From assembly GCA_029204225.1 (NCBI GenBank), contig CM055093.1, forward strand, positions 28,307,566 to 28,371,565: a stretch of DNA of 64,000 bases, in the 5' to 3' direction. Below, in pieces: positions 9,960 to 21,568 of this stretch; the first letter of the stretch is position 1, and every line of letters begins with the position of its first letter. The translations under genes and the position numbers were made by a program. Source of the stretch: Diphasiastrum complanatum (lineage: Eukaryota; Streptophyta; Lycopodiopsida; Lycopodiales; Lycopodiaceae). Under the pieces are notes generated by a model. It was not told where the DNA came from. It did no database searches and saw only the letters and a list, made by a program, of their open reading frames with translations.

Positions 9960-11115
9960 TCATTTTGCTCGGAAATCAGTCAAGTATCGCTTCACCCTTG
10001 ATCCATTTATTCTAGTATCGAGCAAATGTCCCTCGAGATCAGCTAACTGTAAAGATCCGTTATTAAAAACTTCTATGACCTTATAAGGTCCCGTCCATCT
10101 GGTGTGTAGTTTTCTTGGAAACATCATGTGTCTACTATCATATAGAAGCACATAGTCCCCACATTTAATTTTGATCATTTTACTGGATTGATCAAATTTT
10201 TCTTTTATTCTGCACCCTTTCAGTTTCAATCAAGGCTAATCGACGATCCTCCTCCAACCGTGTTAAAGCTATCATTCGCTCGTGGAGGCTATCGTTCTCA
10301 TCCATCCATTCCTCATTAATAATGCGGAATGTTGGAACTTCAAACTCAATGGGTACTATGGGCTGCATTCCATATACAAGATAATATGGAGTCAGTTTGG
10401 TTGTAATCTTTTCGGCAGTACGGTATGCCCATAAGACTGATGGAAGTTTTTGGTCCCAATCAGAAGAATGTGTTTCTGCTATCTTGTTCAGAATCTTACA
10501 CAAAATTCCATTGGCTCTCTCCGTGAGTCCGTTGGCTTTGGGATTTTATCGTGTGGTTTGTCTGTGGGTGATGGAAAAATATGATAACGGTGCTTCAATG
10601 GTTTGGTTGAGAAAATGGGCTCCCTATCACTAACTAATTTCAAGGGACAACCATAGCGAGCGATAATATTCTGAAATGAAAACTTTCTATTGTTTTACCA
10701 TCGTTTCGAGCGATAGCTTCGGCTTCTATCATTTTGGTAGCATAGTCCGTCACAACAATTATGTAATGTCTTCGGGTTCTATGAGTGGTTGGTTTGATAG
10801 GTCCTACAAAATTTATTCCCCATTTTTCAAATTGTGCTAAGGGAATAATGGGTGTGAGTGGCCAGTGAGCTGCGAGCTGGATTTTCCCATCCTCTGACAT
10901 GCTTCACATTTTTGGATGAAAGATTTAACAGTAGGCCACCAATACCTGGCATTCAAAATTTTCCTAGCGGTATTTTTAAGAGCATAATGTCCTCCCAAAT
11001 CTTCTTCATCTAACGCGTGGATTATAGTGGTGACTTCGATGGGTTCTAGACAGCGATGAAGATTATCGTCTAGTCCTAATTTATATAAAACCTTGTCTAT
11101 AATTGTATATGGTCC
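9960..11115 (-). pseudogene. Tat-like Ty3/gypsy integrase remnant
   Basis: The minus strand encodes an integrase in order. A zinc-binding segment (ILNARYWWPTVKSFIQKCEACQ, about 10990-10910) comes first. The core follows with WGINFVGPIKP (about 10830) and LVSDREPIF (about 10640). Then come SDWDQKLPSVLWAYRTA (about 10430) and a C-terminal domain ending WTGPYKVIEVFNNGSLQLADLEG at 9960-10110. Frames break near 10640, 10500 and 10200. Position one of the catalytic triad, normally Asp in WGIDF, is Asn here. The LWAYRTA and LVYGMQPIVPIE blocks are typical of the plant Tat/Athila group. RT and upstream domains are absent: at about 11115 the sequence changes to copia leader DNA. Confidence 0.85.
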
Positions 11116-11620
11116 TACTTTTGCAAGAATGAGTTGGACTTACACACGTAGGGTGCCAAATCCCTCTCACTTGTTAACTAGGGTTAGGGTTGCCTTGGGA
11201 TTCGCAAACCCTCCAACAGATCTATCTTCAATCTAATGACTCTTGCCACTTCCTAAGATTGAAACACACTCAAATGAAGTTCAGTAATCTCACAAAATAG
11301 AGATCCAATCAAAATTAGAGTTTTGACAAAATCACAAAAAAATTGAATATTTCAAATTCTACATGCAATTGTCTAAAACTTATATGCAATCTTGTAGCCC
11401 CACTTAGGCTTTTCTAATGCATCAAAAATCGGCTAAATCCAGTATTTGAAGTGTGAAATCAGAATTGATCAAGTATATAAACCTAATTTGAGTTTTGATG
11501 TACAAAAGATCCAATCTACATATCTAAAGAACTCGATTTTTAAGTAGAAGTCAATCTAGCATTGATATCTCCTCCAAATACTTGATGGATGTGATTGCCT
11601 CCATAATCTGAAACACAAGA
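11116..11620 (-). other. Copia leader-like DNA, no open frame
   Basis: On the minus strand this follows a copia LTR and primer-binding site and is full of stops. A stretch of about 45 bp at 11131-11175 (GTTGGACTTACAC...GGGTGCCAAATCCCTC) recurs at 38107-38153, so the two places share a repeat family. The gag expected after the leader is missing, and gypsy integrase DNA follows instead. Confidence 0.4.
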
Positions 11621-11632
11621 GCTTTGATACCA
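11621..11632 (-). other. Primer-binding site (initiator tRNA-Met type)
   Basis: The minus strand reads TGGTATCAAAGC immediately after the LTR end ...TTTTTACA. It is a close variant of the common plant TGGTATCAGAGC site and fixes this LTR as a 5' LTR transcribed to the left. Confidence 0.75.
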
Positions 11633-11949
11633 TGTAAAAAATTTTAGATCATTAAGATCCTAAATAATCCCTTTGATCTTTGGTTAGAAAGAACAACAAA
11701 TTACCAACCTTGCCAATGTAGAAAAATCAACATCTACTCTATGAATGAGCAAAATATTGATCAAACATCAATCAAAACATGAAATGAAGTTGTTGTCTAT
11801 ACAAAAACAATAAGCTACTGTATTTCACACGTGTGGATCTGAATATAGCATAAATTGAGCATTCTACACACAAAATTGCAAGATATCACCAATATAGTGC
11901 ACCAATGGATAGATGACCCAAAGAGAACTCATGTATAAGCATGAAATGA

Positions 11950-11997
<48 letters not shown>

Positions 11998-12300
11998 ATC
12001 CTCTTCCTATGAGTTACATCCTTTTATAATAGGTCCAAACCTAATTTCAAACTTTGGTTTCCCTCCATAATGGAAAACCCTACTATTTTTGTGACTAGAT
12101 TCAATGTCTCTACTACTCAAATTGAATCTACCAGAAACTTGTATACTACAATTTTCCACACTTTCCAAAAGTGTTTATTCAAATGCTTTTAGACTAATAT
12201 AACTTTGAAAAGTCAAACTCTAAGTATAATAGAATATTGGCCTGAATTACAAAATAAACAAATATAGCAAATTTGACTAAAATTGTTGAAATTTTTCACA
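11633..12300 (-). repeat. Copia 5' LTR, minus orientation, with internal GA tract
   Basis: The LTR starts TGTGAAAAATTTCAAC at 12300 on the minus strand and ends ...TTTTTACA next to the primer site. It is homologous over most of its length to the plus-strand LTR at 12815-13356. Shared blocks include CTTAGAGTTTGACTTTTCAAAG, TTATATTAGTCTAA and CATGCTTATACATGAGTTCTC. It contains a CT run on its own strand (GA at 11953-11994) and the palindrome CACACGTGTG at 11826-11835. Confidence 0.8.
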
Positions 12301-12338
12301 TATTGTATGAGGGATCATCACCTAACTTGTTTGGATTT

Positions 12339-12810
12339 TTAGATTCGGACTTTGCTGGAGATAAAATGGATAGGAAATCCATAAGCGTTCATTGTATTTT
12401 TCATAGGTGATGGAGCTATATCATCTATGTCAAAGAAACAAGCCACTATCTCATTGTCATCTAGTGAGGCCGAGTACAAAGCACTTACACATTGCACAAA
12501 GGAGATGGTATGGATCAAGAGGATGATCAAGGATCTTCACTTGCTGGATTTTTCAGAGAGCCCAATCATCTTTTGTGACAACCTATCAGCCCAAAGGTTG
12601 GCAACCAATCCTATCTTTCATGCTAGGAACAAGCATATTGAGGTGGCATATATCACTTTGTGAGTGGCAAAGGAGGTGCAGCTTCAACATGTTTCTTCAA
12701 AGGAATGTGTAGCTGATATCTTTAGCAAAGCATTGGGAAAAGACTTGTTTATGAATCATATGACTTCACTTGGAGTGTTCTCAAAGTCTATGCTAAAACT
12801 AGTTAAAGAG
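12339..12810 (+). pseudogene. Copia RNase H 3' end fragment
   Basis: The fragment opens with DSDFAGDKMDRKS, loses frame, and resumes at 12427 as SKKQATISLSSSEAEYKAL, IIFCDNLSAQRLATNPIFHARNKHIEV, then ECVADIFSKALGKD. These are the conserved copia RNase H and C-terminal motifs. An in-frame TGA interrupts at 12661. Everything upstream of RNase H is missing: the sequence switches at about 12301-12340 into an inverted LTR of the same family. Confidence 0.85.
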
Positions 12811-12814
12811 GGAG

Positions 12815-13356
<542 letters not shown>

Positions 13357-15388
13357 TTTCTACTTTTGGCCTAATCATGCTCTAACATGTGTACTTGCCT
13401 ATTTTGCCTCTAATGCCAAAAATGGCCTAATCACCTACTTTATTCTCATGCAAGAAAATACAAAGTATCCAAACTAGATTTTGCCAAATTTTCACACATA
13501 AAAGCTCAATGCCATGTGGCAAAAACATTTAAAAAAATTTAAAAAGCTAAAATATCTTTAAAAGACTAGAAACAAATTAAATTTTAGTTGTAAAAAAAAT
13601 CTCACTAAACTTAAAATTTTAGAAATTTCAAAATATAAGAAAAAACCAAATTTTGTTTAAAATTTTAAAAATTAAAATCGAAGACTTCAAAAACAAAATT
13701 CAACATTTAAAATTTAAAATTAGAACTTTTGAAATTTTGAAAATATGAAAATATAAAAAATCACTAAATAATAAATAAATAAGTGTTCTTTGAAATCATA
13801 TTTACTACGAGCACTAGTGTTTGTATTTTAATTCTCATAAAAAAAATAATCGTGTCTTTCACATGCTTTGGTATTTTTTGACACGCATGCTCGTAACAAT
13901 ATATAAATTAAATACTGTTTAGAGCTATATTGTGACAAGTTTTTGTATGTCTATTTTCTAATTAATATTTTTTTTTCCAGAATGGTGAAATGGTATATCA
14001 TAATTGAGTTTAGTTTGCATATTCATGTTTGATATTTCTTAGTAATTTTGAGAGCCAATAATAGCAAAAGACATTAATAACTTTTAGCTTTTGAAAAAAA
14101 TAAAATTCATTTATTTAAGACTGCTAAAGTTCCTTGTTTGAAGCATTGAAAACTTAGACTTGACATTTGAATGATCAAAAATTCAATATGAAAAGTATTC
14201 TGAATTTTCTTTTTGAATTTATCACAACCAACATGGAATGCATTCTATGAGTTTTTTTTTGAAATGCTACTTCAGACTATGGAAAAACTAGATATTTTTT
14301 TCACTTATTTGATTTAAGTGATTTTATTAAAAGTCAATATTTTTTAAGCATGGTGTGTTGTTTCTTTACTCAAAATGCATCACATTCTTTTTTTGTTAAA
14401 TTTATGTGAAGTTGAAACCAATATTGAAAAAAAAAACAACTTTTTGGACAAAATTTGAAAATTTGCTAAATTGTTACTCTTTTTTAGGATTTTGACTTGT
14501 TTCAAAAGATTTTGCATTCTTAGCATTTGTCAAACAAAAACAAAAAAAACACCTCAAGTTGGCACATATATATTCTCTAGAATTTTCTCAAGCTAAATGC
14601 TTTTCAATAAACAATTTGCATATATATATAAACAATTTGCTAAATGCTTTTCAAGAATAGAATTTAAATATTAAAAATGATTTGTTTAGAATAGATTTGT
14701 ATATACAAATCTGAGTATATATATTTTTCATTAATATGGTTGTGATTTAAAAAAACAACACATGTTTGTACACCATTGTCAAAAATGTAGAGTTCCAACC
14801 ATGCAAGCATTGACACAATTTAAATTTGTCGAAAATCCTTTGAGATCCGTCAGGAAAAAAGAAGCCCTAGTCATTAAATAAAAAAATCCAAGACTCCTCA
14901 AAGCCCCACTAAATGTTAGACTAGTGGACGCTCAAAATAGCAAGGTGCATTATACCATCAAAGCCTCGTGTGCTTTACTCATTATGGCAATGTAGGCTTT
15001 TTCTACCCATTTTTTAAACTTCTAAAAAACATAATGTGTAGAAACTAAAATGTCAAGATGATTCTACCTTTTCGAGACCGATTATGTTTTTCATATGATT
15101 GTTCCATTTCATAATTTGCTATGGAGGAAAGTCGACACAGACAAACTCCACATATGTAATGGATTGTTGGTGACTATTTTGCCTAGTTTTCTAACTCATT
15201 AAAAAGCAGAATAGTCACCTGTTTTTTTTTTTTAGATAAAATTTGTGCTGATTCAACTTGTGCGTCAGGCGCAGGCCTATGCCTGCCACTTGGTAGCGTC
15301 GGATTGGTTCAATTTTTTTAGTTTTGATTCTACCTGTGATTGGCAGCGTCAGATTGGCCTAAAAAAGGTCCAACAATCCATTACGCAA
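13357..15388. other. AT-rich DNA without genes
   Basis: Nothing coding is visible. The stretch is dominated by A/T homopolymers and words such as AAATTTTAAAATT. At 15280-15370 a short imperfect duplication (GGTAGCGTCGGATTGG / GGCAGCGTCAGATTGG) precedes the large inverted repeat. Confidence 0.6.
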
Positions 15389-15533
15389 TGGAATGGGCCA
15401 GGCACATGCCATTTTGCCCGGTAAAGCTTTCCAAAAAAAATTTATGCGAGGGGAATTCTTTTAGGCGAGGCCTCCCCTAAAAAAATTCTGGAAAGCTTTA
15501 CCGGGCAGAATGGCCTGTGCCCGGCCCATTCCA
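15389..15533. repeat. 45-bp inverted repeat with 55-nt loop (MITE- or hairpin-RNA-like)
   Basis: Arm 15389-15433 begins TGGAATGGGCC and ends GGTAAAGCTTTCCA. Arm 15489-15533 is its reverse complement with three mismatches by my reading. The arms are GC-richer than the surroundings. The fold would be a very stable hairpin of about 145 nt. It could be a MITE, a hairpin small-RNA locus, or the end of a foldback element. No protein is encoded. Confidence 0.85.
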
Positions 15534-16473
15534 TAGTACTTAGTGGATATACAAATGCAAGCTGGGCTGAAAATGTAAACACTCTCAATGGAAGTACCCT
15601 TATGCCAGGCTCATCATATGGCAAAGTTGAGGAGAAGTGAATTTTTAAATTATCATATTTTTAAACCATAGACAAGGATATGAATTAGTTGACTGTGAAG
15701 CTGACTTGAATATTTTCAGTTCCTTTGAATTGCTTAATATTCCTTACACTGAAGCCAGCCACAAAGAAGGATATTAAAGAGATCAGCTGCATATGGATCC
15801 TCAGATTTTCCTATGATGATACAAAAAACCAAATCAATTCTCTAGAATCAAGAGACAATTGGATGATTAGGAGGTAGATCCAGAAAGCAACAGAATTTAA
15901 TATATACATGATATGCAGCATACTGTTGCATTATTGTCCTTGGGTGGCCAATTGATGAAATGGTAATGCAGTCAACTGTCAGATGTAAAAGTAAAGATCT
16001 GCCTAGATCCAGCTTGCACCTATGGAAAATTAGATGTCTGTAATCCATAGTTATTGGTTGCCAGGCTTTTCTGAGAAAAAGTTGCTTTTTTAGCTGATTT
16101 TGGCTAGAAGATGAAATGCCCACCTCCCATGCAATTCCCTTAGCGAGCTGCAAGAATCAGAGAATAGATGGAGCTTATAATGCAAGCGCCCAACATATCT
16201 GCATGAGCGTAGAAAACGAATTTCTCATGAATGGATCTAATTTTGGAAGAGAAAATTAGTGTAATTCTAACCACTGTGATCACTGCCTTCTCTTGCAGCT
16301 CGCTCTAAGTCCCTGTAATCAATCAAATTTGTGGCTCCATATTTTTTGGCCTGATCCAGCTCGCAATGATACACGGTGATGTGACTGCTACAGCAGCAGC
16401 AGCTGGTGCAATTCAAGCAGGTTCCCATCATGCTTTGGCGATCAGCCAGCCGTGGCATTACCTCCATTCGAGG
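15534..16473 (-). other. 3' flank of the MYB gene
   Basis: No independent gene is supported. The minus strand has an open frame of 66 codons at 16267-16467 just after the MYB stop (CCCCSSHITVYHCELDQAKK) and another at 15848-16153. They have no recognisable domain and may be 3' UTR or an alternatively spliced tail. A GAG|GTAATG donor-like word lies at 16462, just after the stop. Confidence 0.35.
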
Positions 16474-17732
16474 CTAATCTTGCCGATCATGGCCTGGTAG
16501 AGTGGCATCAGGAACAGTATCCCCACCGATCACAGGTGAAGCCGCATGAGTTCGTGATGCTATCAATCCTTGGAAAAGTTCCTCAGCGCGACTCATGCTG
16601 CTAGCGCTTTTGCAGCACAGTAATCTCAATAGCCCTGCAATGCGAGCCGACGACTCTGAGTTCCTGGTATTTGGGTGGGAGCTCTTAGGATGGCGTCCAC
16701 CGTATCTCAAAGTCTGCGGAGACTTCAAAACAGAAAATTGAGGTTGCTGACTGACCTTCGGTAGCATATCACAAATCGAATCAGCTGCTGCTGAATATGG
16801 GCGCCTCGAGTAGGTTATCCTAGAGGCGGCATAGCGTTCTGCAGGCTTCCCTTGTTGGTGATTCCCGAGAGAAAGTGTGAGCATGCATTGAGGTCTTCTT
16901 AAATTACTCGCTTCATCAAGGTATTTCTCAAGAAACCCCTGCTCGTTATAATTCATGTGTGCCTGATTGCTTTCACTTCTTAGAGATCCGTAGCTTGAGT
17001 ATTCCGAGGGCGCTCTCAACGAGAGCCTAGGTGAAAGATTAGCCGAGCAGGGAGTCTTGACTATAGAACTATCTGCACGGAATGGACTTTTGTTCAGATA
17101 ATTCGCAGATTCCATTTCATCTGAAGATTCATTGCAATCCGCAATCGTGCGCCTTTCTGGTTTCCCTGGCGTGACACAGCCGGAGCTTTTCTCAAATCTC
17201 ACTGCAGGTGTTGCAGCTCCAGCAGGAACTAAAATCTGGCCAAATAGTTTAAGCCGCTTTACCGAGGATCTTCTGGCTTCAAATTGCTCCTTTGAGATCA
17301 CATCTGCAGCACGCAGCTTCATACAAACTGCACGATGATGATCAAAGCCTGCAAGCTTCATTACAGAACTTGCCACTGAGTTGTAGAGCTGTGCTTTCGA
17401 TGGAAAAATACGTTAGATCTTCATATAAGTAACTCTTCTTAATCATAGAGGAATGGACTATGACTTGTATCTTACTTTGTTGGTTTGTTCTTGAGCAGTT
17501 GATGATGCTGCATGTTCACCGCGTGTGCAGCCATCTCCAAGCGACAACTCTTGTGAAGTCTCACTGATCTCCACCCTTGAGACGTCGCTATCGATAGGAA
17601 TTATCCCGGACTTTCGAATTAAAGGCTTGAAATGTCTGCGCTTTGGACGAGGTGGTGGAATGTCGATTTTCCTTGTCGAGTTTCCACGCCATTCTTCTTT
17701 TTCAACCTGGAACATACCCAATTCAAATCGAT

Positions 17733-17819
<87 letters not shown>

Positions 17820-18353
17820 ATTTTGTAGCATCGTGCATGGTCAGATGTACCTTTGAGAAGAACTTTTGGGCATGACTTCTAACTTGCACCACAGTCTTTG
17901 TAGCAACATGCTCTACGTCAACATGAACAAAACATGCATATTCAGCTTGAAGATTTTAATATTCATACAAAGCATCTGGTAAAGAATTGATGGAAGCAGA
18001 ATAAAGTCTCTCATCATGGTGAGACTTTAATGCTAAGCTACCTTCAATACGACGCCAGGCTCTACCATGTAACTTCAATGCCTCAAGGAACTTCTCGTGT
18101 TCTTCGTCAGTCCACTTCTCTGGCTGCTTTGTCAATTTGTAAGGCTTCCTTACCTGCCAGTCCACCAAGAGCAGATTGATCAGCAAAGTAACTGATATTC
18201 CTGCGTATGATTTGAGTAGCAAGCACACCAAGTACCTAGGTGACGAAAATATCTCCCTGAAAAGGAAAACATTGATGGTGAGCTTACCTTGACGTCTGAC
18301 TCCATTCCTTCCATAATGTGCTCATGTATTTTTGTTAGTGTGGATATGCTCAT
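16474..18353 (-). CDS. CCA1/LHY/REVEILLE-like single-MYB (SHAQKFF) transcription factor, 5 exons
   Basis: Gene model: complement of 16474-17388, 17476-17706, 17851-17912, 18042-18153 and 18288-18353, giving 461 codons. All four introns are GT-AG and short (87-144 nt), and the phases agree. The start is the first ATG after an in-frame TGA; a second ATG at 18314 would remove 13 residues. Exon 2 gives VRKPYKLTKQPEKWTDEEH, where the MYB repeat begins (about residues 35-80). Exon 3 is the family's typical 62-nt exon encoding HVATKTVVQVRSHAQKFFSK. Exon 4 adds the IPPPRPKRR motif (about 96-104). The MYB/SHAQKFF domain of this family binds evening-element-type promoter sites in the nucleus, and family members act in the circadian clock and light responses. 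The last exon (about 305 residues) is Ser-rich and I recognise no motif in it. LHGRAW replaces the usual LYGRAW. Which subclade it belongs to is not resolved. Confidence 0.88.
17736..17820 (-). repeat. Compound (TG)n(AG)n microsatellite filling intron 3 of the MYB gene
   Basis: On the plus strand this is a CT run (17736-17794) followed by a CA run (17795-17820). On the gene's strand, intron 3 (17850-17707, 144 nt) therefore has about 30 nt of unique sequence, then about 13 TG units, about 30 AG units, and about 29 nt before the acceptor. Length polymorphism is likely. Confidence 0.95.
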
Positions 18354-19718
18354 CTGATGGGAATTGGGGGATTGAAAATTCCTTATTCACAGCGTATCAG
18401 CGATTCATAGCTCCATTGCCTCAAATGGAACATATTCTCAAACTCCCAAGAGTCAATATAGCAATCGATTCTTCATGCTGTTCATTCAACTAATTAACAT
18501 CCAGCTCACATACATGCCCGGTCAAAAACCTTAATCATCATCATGGCTCTTCTATTCAGTAATCTATGTGCTCTAATTGGGATCCTGCACACTATATACA
18601 TGTGCAGAAGAGATGACAATGAGATGGAGTGTGATAAAGCTTGCGATCTGTGCTGGATCTTGGTGATGATCCTGGATGTATAGACATAGCTGCGTCGAGA
18701 ATAAGACAGGAAAGGGAGGAGGAGTATGCAATCGCGACACAAAGAAAGACGAGACCAAATAGCGATATCATCAAAGACAAGAACGAACAACAAAAGAGGA
18801 AAAAAAAAACAAAGAGAAGAACATACCATGGGCAGCGGCCATTCTGGCCTCCCGGAAAGAACCTGCCATGGAATTTTGGGGAGCCCTCTAATGGGAACCT
18901 GAATTTAAGGGCCATTTTGGATCCTAGCATAATCTACATGCTCCATGGTGCTATGATTTAGAGTGGCTGTTCTTTTGAATAGTAGGGTAGTTTCTACCAT
19001 TGGAGTCTTCCTCGTTCATGGTAGAAACATCCACTTTCAACTATAAAACCGAGCGGATGCACTTGACATTGGGGGGGGGGAAAAAAAGGGGCCGAATAGA
19101 AGATGCACTAGACCTTGCAAAAAAAGGATCTTATGAACAAGAGCCCCTTTGCCTTGTAGATGGGAAAGTGAAATAAAAAAGTCTTGGAATTCAAAAGAAT
19201 TCTTTAAACAGAAAACAATACTTAAGCTCAAATTCACCTGAAAAGACATCATTTTGTAGAGAATCATCACAATAGCATATTGAAATCAAGCTAAGAAGAT
19301 GCACTAGGACCCCCAAGAGAAAATATTTTGAGATGGATTCCTTTAAAAGCCACTACCTTTGTTTGATCACTTATCCTCTACCTTGTGGGTCCGAAGGGGG
19401 CATTATAGACCAATACACTTTGCTCTTTCATGTATTGCTTTTGTTTGCTTTCTCAGGCAACAAGGCACATGGTGGTGCCCATTCGGTTACAATATGGGCC
19501 AACGGAGATGCATAACATTTGTCGCTTGGCACAAGAATTTTCCTTGAGCAAAATTGGAGAGGATATACTTGCATCCCAACAATGATATTTCCAAATGCAA
19601 CACTCCTCTCTCTTATCTTCTCATAGCTAATTACATACTTTTTGCAACTTTTACAATTCATTTTTGTAGGCTTTGTCAAGCATAATTTCCCTAATGTTAA
19701 GTTTGTCCTTAAGCTAAT
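18354..19718. other. 5' flank of the MYB gene and spacer
   Basis: This holds the MYB gene's upstream region. No convincing TATA box was found in the expected place, although ACTATATACA occurs at about 18590 on the plus strand. A G9A8 homopolymer run is at about 19072-19088. No other gene is supported. The copia element begins at 19719. Confidence 0.4.
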
Positions 19719-20403
19719 TGCAAAAAATTGCCTACATTGGCAAATCTAGCCATGTAAAATATTGTACATTTTGTCAATATTGTTTGTTGGTTACTTGAAT
19801 GGCCAAAGTGCCACTTGTACATACACACCTAAAGTAGATTACCACGAGTCAAGAGGAGCGGTTGTGTCCATTTGGTAGTGATTCCTACTTTGTAGAATCT
19901 AGACCACGATTTATGATGAGATTACCATGCACCTACCAAGCATGACTCTTGGATCTAGGCTAGGGTTTTCACATTAGGGCAAGAAAGTGGAGTCTACTTC
20001 CTTATTACATGCTGGATTTTCACCTAACTTAGCAAAGGAAGTGTGTTTTACTATGTATTCTCATTCTTCATAGTGAGAAGATAGAAACTTTTTGGAGCCT
20101 CAAGGAGAAACTCGTGTTTCCTCTCATTGTATGGTGATTACTCTTGATTTCCAATGAAACAAAGCTTTGGCACTTTGTAAACACTGTCTACAGGCCGTAC
20201 TACAGCCTTATTTCCACTCGTGTGGAGTTGGATTACACTTATTGATCAATGCTTTGATTGTCTCTACTTGTTTTCTTTCAAGCTGCTAAACTAGATCTTG
20301 TTTTTTGATGACTAGTTTCTGATAGATTGTTTAACAAGCATACAATCAACCTTGTGGATCATTCAAAGATCCATTTATGGTTCTTAGTACTGTACTTTTC
20401 ACA
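19719..20403 (+). repeat. Copia 5' LTR
   Basis: It runs from TGCAAAAAATTGCC to ...GTACTTTTCACA. The partner copy at 24392 starts TGAAAAATTGCC. It carries CCACTCGTGTGG at 20214, a one-base decayed version of the CACACGTGTG palindrome that is intact in the 3' LTR at 24893. Confidence 0.9.
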
Positions 20404-20416
20404 TGGTATCAGAGCC
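20404..20416 (+). other. Primer-binding site (initiator tRNA-Met)
   Basis: TGGTATCAGAGCC abuts the LTR end ...TTTTCACA, the canonical plant copia arrangement. Confidence 0.92.
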
Positions 20417-21035
20417 AAGTACAAGGCTATTGATTAGTGTTTGAATCTAATCCAGTTTTAGTAGGTTTTAGTGCAAAAAGCTAGTATTGGAAGGGCGAGC
20501 TGGTATCCAGGTTTTGGTGAGGGAATTTGATCCCAAACTTTTTCAAGATCAAAATCCGTACTATTCACACGTGTGGGCATCTCTGAACCAGCATTTCATA
20601 ACCCATATTCATTGGATCATAGAAAATTCATCTGGTGTCAGTTTGATGTAATTTTTGGTGCAAATCCTAGAATAAGCTACCAAGATCACTTGCCATTGAT
20701 TAGTTTTGAATTTGTTTCATGAAAATTAATTAATCTAGGCTGATTTTAGACCTTCTTAAAGTGGAAACCAGGTCTTGAAAGTACATCAAAGTGAATGAGA
20801 GAGATAGAGTCAGTTTTTGTCCAAGAATAGCCAAGATTGGCAAGATTTGCTTGAGAGTAGTTCTCATCTCATCTTATCTTCATTCCAGCTTTGTGAGGGA
20901 GTGATAGAACTGTGATTACAAGTCCATCTGTTGGATTAGAAGTCAACATTTGAGTGAAACACTGCAATTTAGAAACCTTTGTGAGTTTCAGGTTCAAACA
21001 AATCTATATCTTGTGTGTAGAATCTTGCTAGTAAA

Positions 21036-21530
21036 ATGGGATCAGTGGGAGCCTACCTTCTAGAAGCTAGTGAGAGACTAAATTCTACCAATTATGCTAT
21101 TTGGAAAGTGAGGATGGAGTCACTAATGGTGCTCCAAGATCTTTATGAGTTTCTAATAGATGATGAAGATGAACCTCTAGGTGCACAGGAATTAGTGAGA
21201 TACAAGAAGAGGTCTAGGCTTGCACTTCACTGTATTAAGATGAATGTAAGCAATGATCTTTTAAGGGAAGTATCATCATGTAAGAGTGCTAAAGAGGCTT
21301 GGTAATCTTTAAAATCTATCTATGAGTCTAGTAACACTTCGAGGGTTCTCATGCTTAGGAATCAGATTCTACAAAGCATGAAGAGAAGTGATGAGAGTGC
21401 ACGGGATTATGTGCTAAGAATCAAGCCTCTCAATAGGGAGTTAGCTTCCATTGGAGAGAAGATTCAAGATAGTGAGCTTGTTCAGATTGTCCTCGTATGT
21501 GGTATCATCCAAAAGGATGAATCTTCATAA
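21036..21530 (+). pseudogene. Copia gag, truncated
   Basis: The ATG at 21036 opens MGSVGAYLLEASERLNSTNY, then IWKVRMESLMVL and LHCIKMNVSNDLL, the gag (UBN2-like) capsid domain of plant copia elements. A TAA at 21303 interrupts after KEAW. The frame then continues (SLKSIYESSNTSRVLMLRNQ...) to about 21530. The zinc knuckle and most of the protease are deleted: the text jumps to the protease end NVLYVPKLTK near 21535. A sister gag lies at 41296-41706. Confidence 0.88.
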
Positions 21531-21568
21531 TGTTCTTTATGTTCCTAAGTTAACCAAGACGCCAGTTA

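Noticed and set aside
16267-16467. Cys-rich 66-codon frame after the MYB stop as a further exon
   Set aside because: The stop at 16474 precedes it in the chosen frame and no matching donor/acceptor pair restores a known motif. Kept as a 3' flank note only.
18506-18961. Several 60-112 codon frames on both strands upstream of the MYB gene
   Set aside because: No domain, overlapping on both strands, and likely promoter/UTR sequence.
20404-20416. TGGTATCAGAGCC words as tRNA gene fragments
   Set aside because: They are primer-binding sites complementary to the tRNA 3' end and abut LTR ends. No cloverleaf or A/B boxes are nearby.
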